Assembly (NCBI GenBank): GCA_031296355.1 | Contig: JARLFX010000133.1 | Location: forward strand, 1 to 27,353 | Direction of reading: 5' to 3' | From: Acidobacteriaceae bacterium | GTDB taxonomy: Bacteria > Acidobacteriota > Terriglobia > Terriglobales > Acidobacteriaceae | Length of the DNA stretch: 27,353 nucleotides | In this document: positions 8,610 through 16,594 of the stretch, one piece after another | Numbering within the stretch: position 1 is the first letter of the stretch | Layout: the number at the start of each line of letters is the position of its first letter | Made by a program: the position numbers and the translations under genes | The notes under the pieces: model-generated | Told to the model about the DNA's origin: nothing | The model's input: only the letters and a program-made list of their open reading frames with translations | The model's database searches: none

Positions 8610-9650
8610 ATGGCAGGCAAGAAAACAGCATCTCGAGTCTCGCGGCAAGCGCCCGCATCACAACCACGCACTCCCGTTTCCGTTAGTTCCTATGCAGCAG
8701 GTTCGCTTCTTTCCATTACCCATCTCTCACTGGATGAGATGGGCAGCATTCTGACTGCTGCTACAGCATTGGAAGTTGCCTCGCCCAAAGAGCGCGCCAC
8801 GCTGCTCGAAGGCCGCAAGGTTGCGCTGCTCTTCTACGAATCCAGCACCCGCACCCGCACTTCATTCGAACTCGCGGCAAAATCGCTTGGAGTGATTACT
8901 ACGCTGGTCAGCGACAAGTCTTCCAGTATCGAAAAGGGCGAATCGCTCAAGGACACCGGCATTACCCTGCGCGCGCTTGGCGCGGAGTGCATCATCCTGC
9001 GGCATCTCAGCTCCGGTGCACCCTGGCTGCTGGCCCAGTCCACCGGCCTGCCCGTACTGAATGCAGGTGACGGCATGCACGAGCACCCTTCGCAGGCACT
9101 GCTAGATCTGCGCACCATGCTTGCACGCCTGAGGCTTTCGCCTGTTGCGCGGACTACTGCCGGCATCTCCAAAGCCACGTTGCGCGGTATTACCGTGGTG
9201 ATTACCGGAGACATTCTGCACAGTCGCGTCGCCCGTTCCAATGCGCTGTTGCTGCCGCGGCTGGGCGCGCGCGTCATCTACTGCGGCCCGCCGGAGCTGC
9301 TGCCGGAGCATGCGGTCAGCATCGGCCCGGGCGTCACCATTGAGCGTGATTTTGATAAGGCGCTCGCGCAGGCCGACGTGGTGATGATGCTCCGCATTCA
9401 AAAGGAACGGCTTGCCGGCCTGCAACTCAATCTCGCTGACTACATTGACAACTACCAGCTCACCGTCGAGCGTCTCTCGATCTATGCACCCAACGCCTTC
9501 ATCCTGCATCCCGGCCCCATTAATCGTGGGCTTGAGATCAGCAGCGAAGCCGCCGACGGCCCGCAGTCGATGATTGCAGAGCAGGTGCGTCACGGCGTGG
9601 CCATCCGCATGGCGCTGCTGGTGCGCGCGCTGCAGGGAGGCACGGTATGA
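8610..9650 (+). CDS. pyrB: Aspartate carbamoyltransferase, catalytic subunit
   Basis: 346-residue PyrB, which forms carbamoyl-aspartate from carbamoyl phosphate and aspartate, the committed step of UMP synthesis. Carbamoyl-phosphate loop STRTRTSFE at residues 79-87, SSSIEKGESLKDT (104-116) with the second-loop Lys, HPSQALLDL (159-167) and HPGPINRG near the C-terminus are all present. The first 30 residues are a poorly conserved basic/Ser-rich extension; a start near residue 30 would match shorter family members, but ATG 8610 is the first in frame. The stop overlaps the pyrC start as ATGA, which implies translational coupling. No pyrI regulatory subunit lies nearby, so the enzyme probably belongs to a class without it. 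Confidence 0.96.
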   Translation: MAGKKTASRVSRQAPASQPRTPVSVSSYAAGSLLSITHLSLDEMGSILTAATALEVASPKERATLLEGRKVALLFYESSTRTRTSFELAAKSLGVITTLVSDKSSSIEKGESLKDTGITLRALGAECIILRHLSSGAPWLLAQSTGLPVLNAGDGMHEHPSQALLDLRTMLARLRLSPVARTTAGISKATLRGITVVITGDILHSRVARSNALLLPRLGARVIYCGPPELLPEHAVSIGPGVTIERDFDKALAQADVVMMLRIQKERLAGLQLNLADYIDNYQLTVERLSIYAPNAFILHPGPINRGLEISSEAADGPQSMIAEQVRHGVAIRMALLVRALQGGTV

Positions 9651-10960
9651 GCGTGAAGCCGATGATCATTCGCGGCGGCCGCGTGGTCGACCCTGCTACC
9701 GGAACCGATGCGCCTCGCGACCTGCTATTGCGGGATGGTGTGGTTGCGGCAGTCGAGAGGCCCGGCCAGCTTGGCAAAGTGCAGGGCGCAACGGTGGTGG
9801 ATGCAGCGGGCCTCGTCGTGGCGCCCGGCCTGGTGGATATCCACGTACACCTGCGCGAACCGGGGCAAAGCTACAAAGAGACCATCGCCACGGGAACGGC
9901 GGCAGCAGCAGCCGGTGGATTCACCAGCGTCTGCTGCATGCCCAATACCATTCCGGTGAACGATACGCCAGAGATCACACGCTGGATGCTTGCGCCTGAG
10001 CGTAAGGCGGTCGTCAATGTCTTTCCCATCGGCGCGGCCACGGTGGGAAGCATGGGCGAGGAGCTCACCAGCTACGACAAGCTGCGCGATGCCGGTGCGG
10101 TCGGCGTCTCCGACGATGGCAAGCCTATTCTTGGCGACGACATCATGCACCAGACCCTAATCGCTGCGGCGAAAACGGGCTTGCCCGTGATTCAGCACGC
10201 AGAAGATACGCGGCTGACCGGCGGCTGCTCCATGAATGCAGGGCCGGTCGCATTCCGCCTGGGGCTGCGCGGCATGACGGTGGAAGCCGAAGCTGCCATC
10301 GTCGAGCGCGACATTCGGTTGATCCGAGAAATCGTCAAACGTGACCGCCATGTGCGTCCGCACCTGCATGTGGCGCACCTCTCCACTTCGCGCGCGCTGG
10401 AGGCGGTGAAGCAGGCGCGCAAAGAAGGCCTGCATGTGACCTGCGAAGTTGCGCCGCATCACTTCACACTCACCGACGAAGCTATCGGCGACTACGACAC
10501 CCACAAGAAGATGAATCCGCCGTTGCGTGCAGAGATCGACCGCGAAGCCATGATTACGGGTCTGCTCGATGGCTCTATCGATGCCATTGCAACGGATCAC
10601 GCGCCCCACGCCGCGCACGAGAAGCAGGTGGAGTTTGATCGCGCGGCCAACGGCATTACCGGGTTGGAGACGGCGCTCGGCCTTACCCTGCGCCTGCTGC
10701 ATCGCAAACACGGCATGAAGCTTGACCGCATCATCCACCTGCTGGCGCTCGGGCCCGCGCAGGTGCTCAACTTGCATGGCCGCGGAGCCCTTGCCGCTGG
10801 AGCAGCTGCCGATGTGGTGTTGTTTGACCCCGGGACGGACTGGACCTTCCACGCCAGTGAGTCGCGTTCGCGTTCGAAGAACACGCCGTTCGACGGCTGG
10901 AGCCTTCCCGGCCGGATAGCGCTTACCATTCGCAATGGGCAGATTGTGTACCGCCGCTAA
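9647..10960 (+). CDS. pyrC: Dihydroorotase (class I)
   Basis: 437-residue amidohydrolase that cyclises carbamoyl-aspartate to dihydroorotate. Zinc ligands are in place: DIHVHLREPG (H66 and H68), SDDGKP (D156/D157), IQHAED (H184), AHLSTSRA (H244) and ATDHAPH (D317). KMNPPLR (residues 288-294) is the class signature. With all ligands present it should be a real enzyme and not one of the inactive pseudo-dihydroorotases that only scaffold PyrB. The start overlaps the pyrB stop by 4 nt (ATGA), so PyrB and PyrC are probably made together and may form a complex, as in other class I systems. A 124-bp gap and a new promoter-like sequence separate it from the lipoprotein gene. Confidence 0.96.
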   Translation: MSVKPMIIRGGRVVDPATGTDAPRDLLLRDGVVAAVERPGQLGKVQGATVVDAAGLVVAPGLVDIHVHLREPGQSYKETIATGTAAAAAGGFTSVCCMPNTIPVNDTPEITRWMLAPERKAVVNVFPIGAATVGSMGEELTSYDKLRDAGAVGVSDDGKPILGDDIMHQTLIAAAKTGLPVIQHAEDTRLTGGCSMNAGPVAFRLGLRGMTVEAEAAIVERDIRLIREIVKRDRHVRPHLHVAHLSTSRALEAVKQARKEGLHVTCEVAPHHFTLTDEAIGDYDTHKKMNPPLRAEIDREAMITGLLDGSIDAIATDHAPHAAHEKQVEFDRAANGITGLETALGLTLRLLHRKHGMKLDRIIHLLALGPAQVLNLHGRGALAAGAAADVVLFDPGTDWTFHASESRSRSKNTPFDGWSLPGRIALTIRNGQIVYRR

Positions 10961-11034
10961 AAGTTGCCTGACCAGCAAAAAAAATAGACCGTAAATCCCC
11001 GTCTCACTTCCACGCTTTTGCGCATCGTACTGAG

Positions 11035-11062
11035 TTGGACGCCCGGTTTGGGCACATACTCA
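11035..11062 (+). promoter_or_regulatory. Possible sigma-70-like promoter of the lipoprotein gene
   Basis: TTGGAC at 11035-11040 and TACTCA at 11057-11062, separated by 16 bp, 23 bp before the ATG at 11085. The -35 is close to consensus and the -10 is weak. The RBS AGAGGGA lies 7-8 nt before the ATG. Confidence 0.35.
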
Positions 11063-11084
11063 GATCGCGAAAGAGGGAACGACA

Positions 11085-11939
11085 ATGAACCAGACACTTC
11101 GGTACTCCTGTAACCTGCTATGCATCGCCGCCATGTCGCTCAGTCTGGCCGGTTGCAAATCAAAAGAGCAGCAGGCAATTGATCAGGCGACGCAGCAGGC
11201 GATTACTACTGGTCAGGCGCAGCAAGTCGTAACAACAGATAAGAACGGCAATACGACCACTACCGTCGTGCAGCCGCCAGCGGCTCCAGGACAGAAGCCA
11301 CTCATCACCACCACGACCACCACCACCCAGGGCGGCACTCCTGCGCCTAACGCTACTGATCCGGCCGCTGCCAACAGCGCAAACGCGCCGGTGTCAGGCA
11401 CACCAGGAACTTCAGTGGTCACGCCCATCTCTGTGCATGTTCCCGCAGGTACGCGGCTGTCGATTCGCATTGATCAGCACATCAGTGTGAAAGACACCCC
11501 CGCCGGCTCGCGCTTCACGGGCGAGATCGTGGAACCGGTTATGGACGAGAGCAACCATCTTGCTATCGCCAAGGGTTCGGCGGTTGAAGGCCGGGTGGTT
11601 GCATCGCACAAGCGCGGCCACTTCAAGGGCGCATCCATCCTTCAGCTGGAGCTGACGGCGGTCAATATCAATGGCACCAGCTACCCGCTGGATACCAATA
11701 ACCTGACCCGCACCAAGAAGGGCAAGGGCAAACGCTCTGCCGCGATGATTGGTGGCGGCGCAGGTGCAGGCATGCTCATCGGCGGTCTGGCTACCGGCGG
11801 TGTTGGTCTACTGGTTGGCGGCCTGGTTGGCGGCGGTGCAGGAACGGCAGCAGCTGGCCTTACTGGAAATGGCGACATCAATATTCCCGCCGAATCCATC
11901 GTTACCTTCCGGCTTGCCGATCCGCTCATTATTTCCTGA
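11085..11939 (+). CDS. Glycine-zipper lipoprotein, function unknown
   Basis: 284 residues. A signal peptide with lipobox LAGC (residues 21-24) makes Cys24 the likely lipidation site. A Gln/Thr-rich linker follows, including an eight-residue stretch of almost pure Thr, then a beta-rich domain (about 105-205: ISVHVPAGTRLSIRIDQHISVKD split around 108-130, and GEIVEPV, GSAVEGRVV, LELTAVNINGTSYPL). A Gly/Ala-rich membrane-inserting stretch (IGGGAGAGMLIGGLATGG and onward, about 220-260) resembles a glycine zipper, and the C-terminus is beta-like (ESIVTFRLADPL). The VPAGT...ITG and glycine-zipper layout recalls envelope proteins whose role is undefined. It has its own promoter-like sequence, a good RBS and a strong terminator, so it is probably monocistronic. 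Confidence 0.85.
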   Translation: MNQTLRYSCNLLCIAAMSLSLAGCKSKEQQAIDQATQQAITTGQAQQVVTTDKNGNTTTTVVQPPAAPGQKPLITTTTTTTQGGTPAPNATDPAAANSANAPVSGTPGTSVVTPISVHVPAGTRLSIRIDQHISVKDTPAGSRFTGEIVEPVMDESNHLAIAKGSAVEGRVVASHKRGHFKGASILQLELTAVNINGTSYPLDTNNLTRTKKGKGKRSAAMIGGGAGAGMLIGGLATGGVGLLVGGLVGGGAGTAAAGLTGNGDINIPAESIVTFRLADPLIIS

Positions 11940-11957
11940 GCGGAATTGCAAGCCAAC

Positions 11958-11995
11958 GCCGCGACACGTTACCTGTGTCGCGGCCTTTTTGTTTT
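11958..11995 (+). terminator. Rho-independent terminator after the lipoprotein gene
   Basis: A 10-bp perfect GC-rich stem (GCCGCGACAC at 11958-11967 with GTGTCGCGGC at 11975-11984), a 7-nt loop and a T-rich tail 11986-11995. The stop codon of the convergent miaA (11969-11971) lies in the loop and the last miaA codons form one arm. Confidence 0.88.
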
Positions 11996-12961
11996 AAATT
12001 GTGACTGAGCCAGCTTCAGGGCGGCTTCTGCGATCTCAGCATCATCGCCACAGCCCTTCAGCCATTGCACTTCGAGCTCACGCCGGAACCAGGTCAATTG
12101 CCGCTTTGCATAGTTGCGGTGCCCCTGTTGCGCGCTCACGATGGCCTCGTCGCGCGACATTTCGCTGCGCAGCACTGCCATCGCCTGCGCATAGCCCAGC
12201 GATTGTAGCGGACGGCACTCGTAGCCGTAGCGCTCCACCAGCATCTGCGTCTCCTCTACCAGACCATCGTCAAACATCGCCGCTGCGCGCAGGTTGATGC
12301 GCTCATACAGCCGCGCCCGTGGTGGTTCCAGTCCGATGCGCAGAATACGGTAACCGATGAGCGGATCGCGCCCATCCTTCCACGCATCGGTCATGGTGCG
12401 CCGCGTCAGCAGCGGCACCTCCAGAGCACGGATGATCTTCGGCAGATCGTTGGCATGCATCTGGGCTGCGGCGATGGGGTCGAGCTTCGCGAGTAGACGA
12501 TGCAGTGTGCCCGCGCCGTGGCGTTCTTCCTTGGCGCGAAGGCGCGCACGCAGGGTGTCAGACCGCGCGGGTCCGGCAAAGAGCCCATCCAGCAGCGCGC
12601 GCAGGTACAGGCCCGTACCACCAGTCACGATGGGTACCCGCCCGCGCCCGCTGATGCCGCTTAGCGCTTCACGCGCTTCACGGCCATAGTCGCCGGCGGT
12701 ATACGGCTCATCCGGATTGCGAACATCGATCAGGTGGTGTGGCACGCGCTGGCGTTCGTTGCGCGAAGGCTTCGCGGTGCCGATCTCCATCTCGCGAAAT
12801 ACCGCGACCGAATCGCAGCTCACGATCTCGCCGGAGAGTTTTTCTGCGAGCTGCAGCGAAAGCGCGGTCTTGCCGCTGGCCGTCGGACCGAGCAGTACGA
12901 CCAGCAGCGGCTCCAGCGCTTGTATGGGCTTTGGCTTTACTCCAGCCGCGGGCGCTACCAT
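11969..12961 (-). CDS. miaA: tRNA dimethylallyltransferase
   Basis: 330-residue enzyme that transfers a dimethylallyl group to N6 of A37 in tRNAs reading U-starting codons. P-loop GPTASGKT at residues 25-32, DSVAVFREMEIGTAKPS (the DSMQVYRGMDIGTAKP block, with A and F substitutions), HHLIDVRNPDEPYTAGDY, TGGTGLYLRALLDG, and the C-terminal YAKRQLTWFR. I chose ATG 12961 because it overlaps the stop of the 50-residue ORF upstream (ATGGTAG), which suggests coupling; an in-frame ATG 12973 is the alternative. The gene ends inside the terminator hairpin of the convergent lipoprotein gene. Confidence 0.94.
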   Translation of the reverse strand: MVAPAAGVKPKPIQALEPLLVVLLGPTASGKTALSLQLAEKLSGEIVSCDSVAVFREMEIGTAKPSRNERQRVPHHLIDVRNPDEPYTAGDYGREAREALSGISGRGRVPIVTGGTGLYLRALLDGLFAGPARSDTLRARLRAKEERHGAGTLHRLLAKLDPIAAAQMHANDLPKIIRALEVPLLTRRTMTDAWKDGRDPLIGYRILRIGLEPPRARLYERINLRAAAMFDDGLVEETQMLVERYGYECRPLQSLGYAQAMAVLRSEMSRDEAIVSAQQGHRNYAKRQLTWFRRELEVQWLKGCGDDAEIAEAALKLAQSQFKTKRPRHR

Positions 12962-13107
12962 AGCCGCCACCATCCCGCGGGAAACGCGGTGTGCAGCCCG
13001 GCGCGCGCAATGGCGAAGATCACGACCAGCAGCGCAAGCCAGAGCAGGCCACGTATCTGGATGCGGCGGTGCCGATGCGTCGACGGAAGTGGATCGCGGT
13101 GCGCCAT
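12955..13107 (-). CDS. Small single-span membrane protein (50 residues)
   Basis: An ORF between the TonB-like gene and miaA. The product begins with a basic, polar segment (MAHRDPLPSTHRHRRIQIRG) followed by one hydrophobic helix (LLWLALLVVIFAIARAGL) and a short tail ending GWWRLW. It starts 9 nt after the upstream stop, and its TAG lies inside the ATGGTAG that begins miaA, so it fits an operon without gaps. The topology (positive N-terminus inside, one transmembrane helix) looks like a real small membrane protein. I know of no family; function unknown. Confidence 0.6.
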   Translation of the reverse strand: MAHRDPLPSTHRHRRIQIRGLLWLALLVVIFAIARAGLHTAFPAGWWRLW

Positions 13108-13116
13108 AGCAGCAGC

Positions 13117-14160
13117 TTACTCGAGCGGCTCGTTGACCATGTAGCGAATCAGCAGCGTCAGGTTCGGATCCTTCATTCCCCTGGGCAACGTGCCGAACGA
13201 TGTGCCGGTAATGGAGCCCCACGCCGCGCGGTTCAGGGCATTGTCATGGGTGGAATCGACCAACTGCATGCCAATAACTTTTCCGTCTGGCGCAATGGTG
13301 AAGCGAATCACCGTCTCACCCTGCTTCAGCAAGGGTGGCTGGGCTTCTTCCGGAATCAGCGGCAGCCAGGTCTGTTTTACGTCGTGCAGCAGACGCTTCA
13401 GGTAGGCGTTCAACTGGTTCTCATCCACGCCCGTGGTATCGCTCAGTACCTCAACCGGGGCCTGCAGCCCGGAGTGGTGCGGCACGCCGGTATCGCCATA
13501 GCGGCCAGCGCCGAATCCGGGGCGCGTCGGCAGAGCGTTCTCGGCCAGGCGTTGCAGGTTATCTCCCACTGACCGCGATGGCTGGTTGAAACTGGGCTTC
13601 GATGGCTGTGGCCTCGGAGCATCCAGAATCGATTGGTTCGGCTGCGGGTGCATGGGTGGTGGCTGCTGGGGCTGCGGGGAGGGGGGGAGTTGTGCCTGCT
13701 GCGCCGGTTGCGGTGTGGGCGCGGGGGGAGGCTCCTGCTCCTGCAAATGCTGTAGCGTCTTCTTGTCCAGCGGCTTTACCGTCTGCTCGACGCGGTCCCT
13801 GTCAGAGAGTGCCTTGGGCGGCGTTTTGGGCTTGAGCTGCTTCAGCGCGTCCGGTGGCAGATCAAGGTATGTCAGGTCGCGGGTCTTCAGCACATCCGCC
13901 GGATTGATCATGTGCGGCTGGTGCCAGAGTACGCTGGGGCCGTAGAAGACGAACCATGCCAGCAGCAGGTACACGATGGTCGAGAGGTAGAAGGCCTCGC
14001 GGCGGCGTGCGCGTGCGCGCTCGTCGTCCATATCGTCCAGCAGTTGCCAGAGTTCGTGCGTCGCCAGGTCGCTGTAACGCGAGCCCGCTGCGTAAAGCGG
14101 CGGTGGCTGCGGCGGCCTGGGCTGCAGATTCTGGGGATTGTCGGGATCTTCGACTGGCAT
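13117..14160 (-). CDS. TonB-like energy-transducer protein
   Basis: 347 residues. A cytoplasmic N-terminus of about 55 residues, one transmembrane helix (AFYLSTIVYLLLAWFVFYG, 56-74), a long Pro/Gln-rich periplasmic spacer (about 105-185, with PPAPTPQPAQQAQLPPSPQP), and a C-terminal domain (about 240-347: VIRFTIAPDGKVIGMQLVDS) that resembles TonB_C/TonB-family domains. TonB proteins pass proton-motive energy from ExbB/ExbD to outer-membrane receptors. No exbB, exbD or receptor gene is nearby, and the N-terminal cytoplasmic part is longer than in classical TonB. Start ATG 14160 (MPVEDPDNPQ); the longer frame runs antisense over mogA and is not coding. TolA-like function is an alternative. Confidence 0.8.
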   Translation of the reverse strand: MPVEDPDNPQNLQPRPPQPPPLYAAGSRYSDLATHELWQLLDDMDDERARARRREAFYLSTIVYLLLAWFVFYGPSVLWHQPHMINPADVLKTRDLTYLDLPPDALKQLKPKTPPKALSDRDRVEQTVKPLDKKTLQHLQEQEPPPAPTPQPAQQAQLPPSPQPQQPPPMHPQPNQSILDAPRPQPSKPSFNQPSRSVGDNLQRLAENALPTRPGFGAGRYGDTGVPHHSGLQAPVEVLSDTTGVDENQLNAYLKRLLHDVKQTWLPLIPEEAQPPLLKQGETVIRFTIAPDGKVIGMQLVDSTHDNALNRAAWGSITGTSFGTLPRGMKDPNLTLLIRYMVNEPLE

Positions 14161-14298
14161 CGCTATGGGGTACGGACGTGCGGACGCAGGTAAAGTTGCC
14201 TGCGCACCGCAGTAATCTCTCCTACATATTCTCGCATCTTCCTTTAGACGGCGTTGGGCGAGTTCCGCTGTTCTTCCCGGCAACGTAGAATCAAAGAG

Positions 14299-14811
14299 AT
14301 GGAAAAAATCTTCCAGGCCGCAGTGATCACCGTCAGCGACGGTTGCGCCCAGGGCCAGCGTCAGGATGTTTCCGGGCCTGCCGTGGCGCATGAGTTGCAG
14401 GAGGCCGGCTTCGCCGTTACCGCCGGCGCCGTGGTGCCAGACGATACCGCCGCCATTGCAGCCGCGTTGCGCGCGCATGCTGCCATGGTGGATCTGGTGG
14501 TTACCACCGGGGGGACGGGGCTAGCAGCGCGCGATGTGACGCCGGAGGCGACCCGGCAGGTATGTGAACGCATCCTCGAAGGGCTGGCTGAGCGCATGCG
14601 CTTCGAAGGGGCGAAGGAAACGCCACTGGCGGCCCTTAGCCGCGGCATTTGCGGCAATCTGGGCCGGACGCTCATTGTGAACCTTCCGGGCAGCCCACGG
14701 GGCGCTGTGACCTCGCTACGGGCGGTGCTGGACGTGCTGCCACACGCTCTGGACATCCTGGCGGGGAGAACCGAACACGAGCGCGCCCCCGGACCGGACA
14801 AGGGCAGGTAG
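14299..14811 (+). CDS. MogA/MoaB-family molybdopterin adenylyltransferase
   Basis: 170-residue protein of the MoCF-binding family, which adenylylates molybdopterin during molybdenum cofactor synthesis. [17 protein letters not shown] (residues 72-88) is the family signature; [19 protein letters not shown] near the start and [24 protein letters not shown] near the end also fit. ATG 14299 follows AAAGAG, and an upstream in-frame ATG (14254) gives unlikely sequence. The VTT membrane gene follows after 5 nt, so the two are probably cotranscribed. MogA and MoaB cannot be separated from sequence alone; no other moa/moe genes are in the window. Confidence 0.9.
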   Translation: MEKIFQAAVITVSDGCAQGQRQDVSGPAVAHELQEAGFAVTAGAVVPDDTAAIAAALRAHAAMVDLVVTTGGTGLAARDVTPEATRQVCERILEGLAERMRFEGAKETPLAALSRGICGNLGRTLIVNLPGSPRGAVTSLRAVLDVLPHALDILAGRTEHERAPGPDKGR

Positions 14812-14816
14812 AATCA

Positions 14817-15521
14817 GTGACTGTCGTGACAATTGGACCCATAGCTGCCCTGCATAAACTCTCCGCTCTCATCTTCCTGGTGCTCAAGCCGCTTGGCATA
14901 TGGGGACTCGGCGGACTGTCGCTGATTGACTCCGCGCTCTTTCCCATCCCGGTTTCGATGGATGCTGTGCTCATCGGCTACGTGGTGAGTGCGCCTAGTA
15001 AATTCATCCTGTACTGCCTGATGGCTGCAGTTGCGTCTGCTCTGGGTAGCCTGGTGCCGTACTACGTAGGCCGCGCCGGAGGAGAACTTTTCCTGCTCAA
15101 GCGCATCAACCGCGAGCGCTACGAGCGCATGCGCGACCGCTTCGAGAGCCAGGAATTTCTCGCCATCATGATCCCGACCATGCTGCCGCCGCCCACCCCG
15201 GTGAAGCTGTTTGAGTTCGCGGCGGGCGTGTTTGAGATGCGTCCGCTGCCGTATGTTCTGGCGGTCTTTACGGGAAAATTCATTCAGTTCATGGTGTGCG
15301 CCCTGCTCACAATCTTCTTTGGTCCGGCGCTTTTTCACACATTTCTGTATGAATTTCATCGGCACGCGGCGATTGCGCTGCTCGTTCTCGGCCTCGTTGT
15401 GCTTGCTCTGGTCATCTACATCGTTCGCAAGGCATTCGACCGGCGCAGCCGCCTGCGTTTTCCTGTGGAGATCGCGGCAGATGAAGAAGAAGCGGCCAGC
15501 GAGGAAGAGACCACACCGTAG
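14817..15521 (+). CDS. VTT-domain (DedA/YqaA-like) membrane protein
   Basis: About 234 residues with the VTT/SNARE-associated domain: an early hydrophobic helix, SLIDSALFPIPVSMDAVLIG, ALGSLVPYYVGRAGG, a cytoplasmic arm (KRINRERYERMRDRFESQ), the PTMLPPPTPVKLFEFAAGVF block and a C-terminal helix pair, ending in an acidic tail (DEEEAASEEE). The family includes DedA/YqaA-type flippase candidates for undecaprenyl phosphate or phospholipids; the substrate here is unknown. No ATG precedes the conserved part. GTG 14817 is 5 nt after the mogA stop and follows GGGCAGG; GTG 14826 is the alternative. The IS target site lies 48 bp downstream. Confidence 0.85.
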   Translation: MTVVTIGPIAALHKLSALIFLVLKPLGIWGLGGLSLIDSALFPIPVSMDAVLIGYVVSAPSKFILYCLMAAVASALGSLVPYYVGRAGGELFLLKRINRERYERMRDRFESQEFLAIMIPTMLPPPTPVKLFEFAAGVFEMRPLPYVLAVFTGKFIQFMVCALLTIFFGPALFHTFLYEFHRHAAIALLVLGLVVLALVIYIVRKAFDRRSRLRFPVEIAADEEEAASEEETTP

Positions 15522-15568
15522 GGGTACCCCTCCCCCACCTGAAAAGCTAAATATCTTGTTTGCAGGCA

Positions 15569-15576
15569 CTTAGCCT
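15569..15576. repeat. Target site duplication, left copy
   Basis: CTTAGCCT directly outside the left inverted repeat; an identical copy lies at 17801-17808 outside the right inverted repeat. Eight bp is the duplication length typical of the IS1595 family. Confidence 0.9.
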
Positions 15577-15600
15577 GACAATTATCCCCTTGACACAGAA
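15577..15600 (+). repeat. Left terminal inverted repeat (24 bp)
   Basis: Begins GACAATTATCCCCTTGACAC and is the exact reverse complement of 17777-17800. It contains the TTGACA -35 box of the likely transposase promoter. Confidence 0.93.
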
Positions 15601-15618
15601 AAGGATTTATCCGATACT
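15590..15618 (+). promoter_or_regulatory. Likely transposase promoter, -35 inside the inverted repeat
   Basis: Consensus TTGACA at 15590-15595, exactly 17 bp, then GATACT at 15613-15618 (4 of 6 matches to TATAAT). Transcription would begin near 15625, shortly before an AGAGGA ribosome site and the ATG at 15641. Confidence 0.55.
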
Positions 15619-15640
15619 GAACAGGTAGAGGATAACAGCC

Positions 15641-16594
15641 ATGAACCTGATAGACGTTTCCCGCGAACTTGCTACCGATGAGCAGTGCCTAGCCTTCCTT
15701 GAGAAGCAGCGTTGGCCGGATGGAATCGTGCGTTGCCCTACCTGCGGCAATGACAAGATCAGCCACATCACACGCAAATCAGCAACCAAGAACAAACGCG
15801 CTCAGGTCTACCAGTGCTTAGAGCCGACCTGCAAGCAGCAGTTCTCCGCGACCAATGGCAGCATCTTCCATGACTCTCACCTTCCCCTGCATAAGTGGTT
15901 TATGGCGATTGCCCTCATCGTGGATGCGAAGAAGGGAATGTCAGCCAAGCAGCTACAGAAGCATCTCGGCATCGGCTCCTACAAGACTGCATGGTATGTC
16001 TGCCATCGCATCCGTAAGGCTATGGTGGACTCCAATCCTATGCCCATGACTGGCACGGTCGAAGTGGATGAGACGTACATTGGCGGTACTTCTATCCGCC
16101 GTTTCCAGAAGACTCCAAAACCTAAACCGCCAAAAGAGATGGTGCTGGCAATGCGTGAGCGCAGCACAAAGACCACTACAGGCCGGGTGCGTTTCTTCCA
16201 TGTTCCCGATGGCAAGCGCGTCACACTACAGCCACTCATTGACGCACACATTGACCCGTATGCGAAGCGCATCATCACTGACTGCTCATCGGTCTATGAC
16301 TTTGCAATAAGCGCATGGCACAAGAACAATCACCGCAAGGTGAATCACTCTCAGGAATGGGTTGTTCCGGGTAGCCGCATCCACACGAATACAGTGGAGT
16401 CCAGTTTCTCACTCTTGAAGCGCGGCCTGATAGGGAGCTTCCATCGCGTCTCGATAAAGCACCTGCACCGCTATCTAACCGAGTTTGAGTATCGCTTCAA
16501 CGCACGGCGTGACGCTGCCATCTTCGAGAACACGGTAAGCGAGATGCTACAGACCAAGCCGATGCCAATGAAGCAGCTTATCGCAGGGGTTTAG
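15641..16594 (+). CDS. IS1595-family (ISXO2-like) transposase
   Basis: 317 residues, complete. An N-terminal zinc ribbon (C32, C35, C59 and C64: CPTCGND and CLEPTC) is followed by a helical DNA-binding part (KGMSAKQLQKHLGIGSYKTAWYVCHRI in 98-124) and the ISXO2-like catalytic domain: D143 in EVDETYIGG, D214 in IITDCSSVYDF, and HTNTVESSFSLLKRG (248-262) with N250 and K260, matching the DD(N/E) arrangement of this family. FHRVSIKHLHRYLTEFEYRFN is the usual C-terminal block. No frameshift or stop interrupts it. Start ATG 15641 follows AGAGGA. Four of its 21 Ile codons are ATA (residues 4, 223, 264 and 272). Its last 17 bp overlap the 3' end of the opposite-strand 43-residue ORF. Confidence 0.95.
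   Translation: MNLIDVSRELATDEQCLAFLEKQRWPDGIVRCPTCGNDKISHITRKSATKNKRAQVYQCLEPTCKQQFSATNGSIFHDSHLPLHKWFMAIALIVDAKKGMSAKQLQKHLGIGSYKTAWYVCHRIRKAMVDSNPMPMTGTVEVDETYIGGTSIRRFQKTPKPKPPKEMVLAMRERSTKTTTGRVRFFHVPDGKRVTLQPLIDAHIDPYAKRIITDCSSVYDFAISAWHKNNHRKVNHSQEWVVPGSRIHTNTVESSFSLLKRGLIGSFHRVSIKHLHRYLTEFEYRFNARRDAAIFENTVSEMLQTKPMPMKQLIAGV

Noticed and set aside
13117..14160. Classical TonB with its exbB/exbD operon
   Set aside because: No exbB or exbD is nearby, and the long cytoplasmic N-terminus differs, so only TonB-like is claimed.
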